This document shows, one piece after another, positions 5,831-6,054 of a stretch of 6,054 bases of DNA. Source of the DNA: an uncultured Bacilli bacterium (GTDB lineage Bacteria > Bacillota_I > Bacilli_A > RF39 > UBA660). The DNA lies in contig CALVXV010000072.1 in the NCBI GenBank assembly GCA_944371685.1, positions 1-6,054 of the forward strand, in the 5' to 3' direction. How positions within the stretch are numbered: position 1 is the stretch's first letter; the number at the start of each line of letters is the position of its first letter. The notes beneath the pieces are model-generated. The model saw only the letters and a list, made by a program, of their open reading frames with translations. It was not told where the DNA came from and did no database searches. Position numbers and translations under genes: made by a program.

Positions 5831-6054
5831 ATGGCCAACTTAAAGAATGCGAAGAAAAGAGTTTCTGTTAATATTAAAAAGGAAAACAGAAATAATGAAT
5901 ATTCTGCTAGTGCAAAAACTGCAATCAAGAATACTCTTAGAGCTATTGCTAAAAAAGACAAAGATGCAGCTACTGCTAATTTAAAAACTGCCATTAAAAG
6001 AATCGACAAGGCAGCTGGAGCTGGAGTAATCGCTAAAAATACTAGTGCTCGTAA
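5831..6054 (+). CDS. rpsT: 30S ribosomal protein S20, 3' end outside the window
   Basis: S20 binds 16S rRNA early in assembly of the small ribosomal subunit. The ATG at 5831 follows GGAGGTGA at four-base spacing. Seventy-four codons plus two bases are visible of a protein usually about 85-90 residues long. The MANLKNAKKR start is the S20 signature, and the chain is a very basic, alanine-rich helical protein with the typical repeats (SAKTAIKNTLRAI, LKTAIKRIDKAAGAGVI, KNTSAR). It is transcribed away from gpr; this divergent rpsT/gpr arrangement is the same as in B. subtilis. Codons such as GCT, AAA and AAG are frequent, as expected for a highly expressed gene. Confidence 0.96.
   Translation, partial: MANLKNAKKRVSVNIKKENRNNEYSASAKTAIKNTLRAIAKKDKDAATANLKTAIKRIDKAAGAGVIAKNTSAR

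Noticed and set aside
5731..6009. Minus-strand open frame of 92 codons
   Set aside because: It is antisense to rpsT and its hydrophobic product is the reverse reading of Ala/Lys-rich S20 codons; it also covers the rpsT promoter.
1..6054. Mobile element, CRISPR, phage, toxin-antitoxin or riboswitch
   Set aside because: No direct repeat arrays, transposase or integrase motifs, paired small toxin/antitoxin frames or long structured leaders were seen; all gaps are under about 120 bp.

Overview
The window is AT-rich and looks like a low-GC, endospore-forming Firmicute. The spore genes gpr and spoIIP, strong GGAGGTGA-type Shine-Dalgarno sites and Bacilli-like gene order all point to class Bacilli in the broad sense, perhaps an Erysipelotrichales, RF39 or other Mollicutes-related gut lineage. 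The placement within Bacilli is inference. Tryptophan is read from TGG and nfo ends on TGA, so the standard bacterial code fits and the Mycoplasma code (UGA = Trp) does not.

Layout from left to right. Positions 1-2101 (minus) hold almost all of a class B penicillin-binding protein, cut by the left edge near its C-terminus. A 51-bp divergent gap separates it from a small plus-strand gene (2153-2416), probably of the YqfT/DUF2624 type. That gene overlaps tail-to-tail with nfo (2401-3321, minus), which encodes endonuclease IV. Upstream of nfo on the same strand is a sporulation cluster in the order gpr (4702-5709), spoIIP (3680-4633) and a small one-pass membrane protein gene (3358-3690) in the position of B. 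subtilis yqxA. Divergent from gpr, rpsT (ribosomal protein S20) starts at 5831 and runs off the right edge. The divergent rpsT/gpr pair followed by spoIIP and a yqxA-like gene is the order I recall from B. subtilis.

How the genes fit together: SpoIIP degrades septal and cortex-side peptidoglycan so that the mother cell can engulf the forespore. GPR is stored as a zymogen in the forespore and degrades the DNA-coating small acid-soluble proteins at germination. Endonuclease IV repairs abasic sites; its B. subtilis counterpart is known as a spore-expressed repair enzyme. Its position directly downstream of the spore genes suggests, but does not prove, shared expression. The PBP is a cell-wall transpeptidase of the elongation group, and rpsT is a housekeeping translation gene.

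Regulatory DNA is compressed into three short gaps. The rpsT/gpr gap (5710-5830) carries a clear sigma-A-type promoter for rpsT and a weaker spore-sigma-like candidate for gpr that overlaps it. The gpr/spoIIP gap (4634-4701) has a hairpin plus T-tract and a sigma-E-like promoter candidate. The gap before nfo (3322-3357) contains a perfect 9-bp inverted repeat that includes part of the nfo Shine-Dalgarno. I see no mobile element, CRISPR array, tRNA or other RNA gene, and no intergenic stretch longer than about 120 bp. I found no clearly new biological system; the more interesting points are the regulatory overlaps and the two small poorly characterised proteins.
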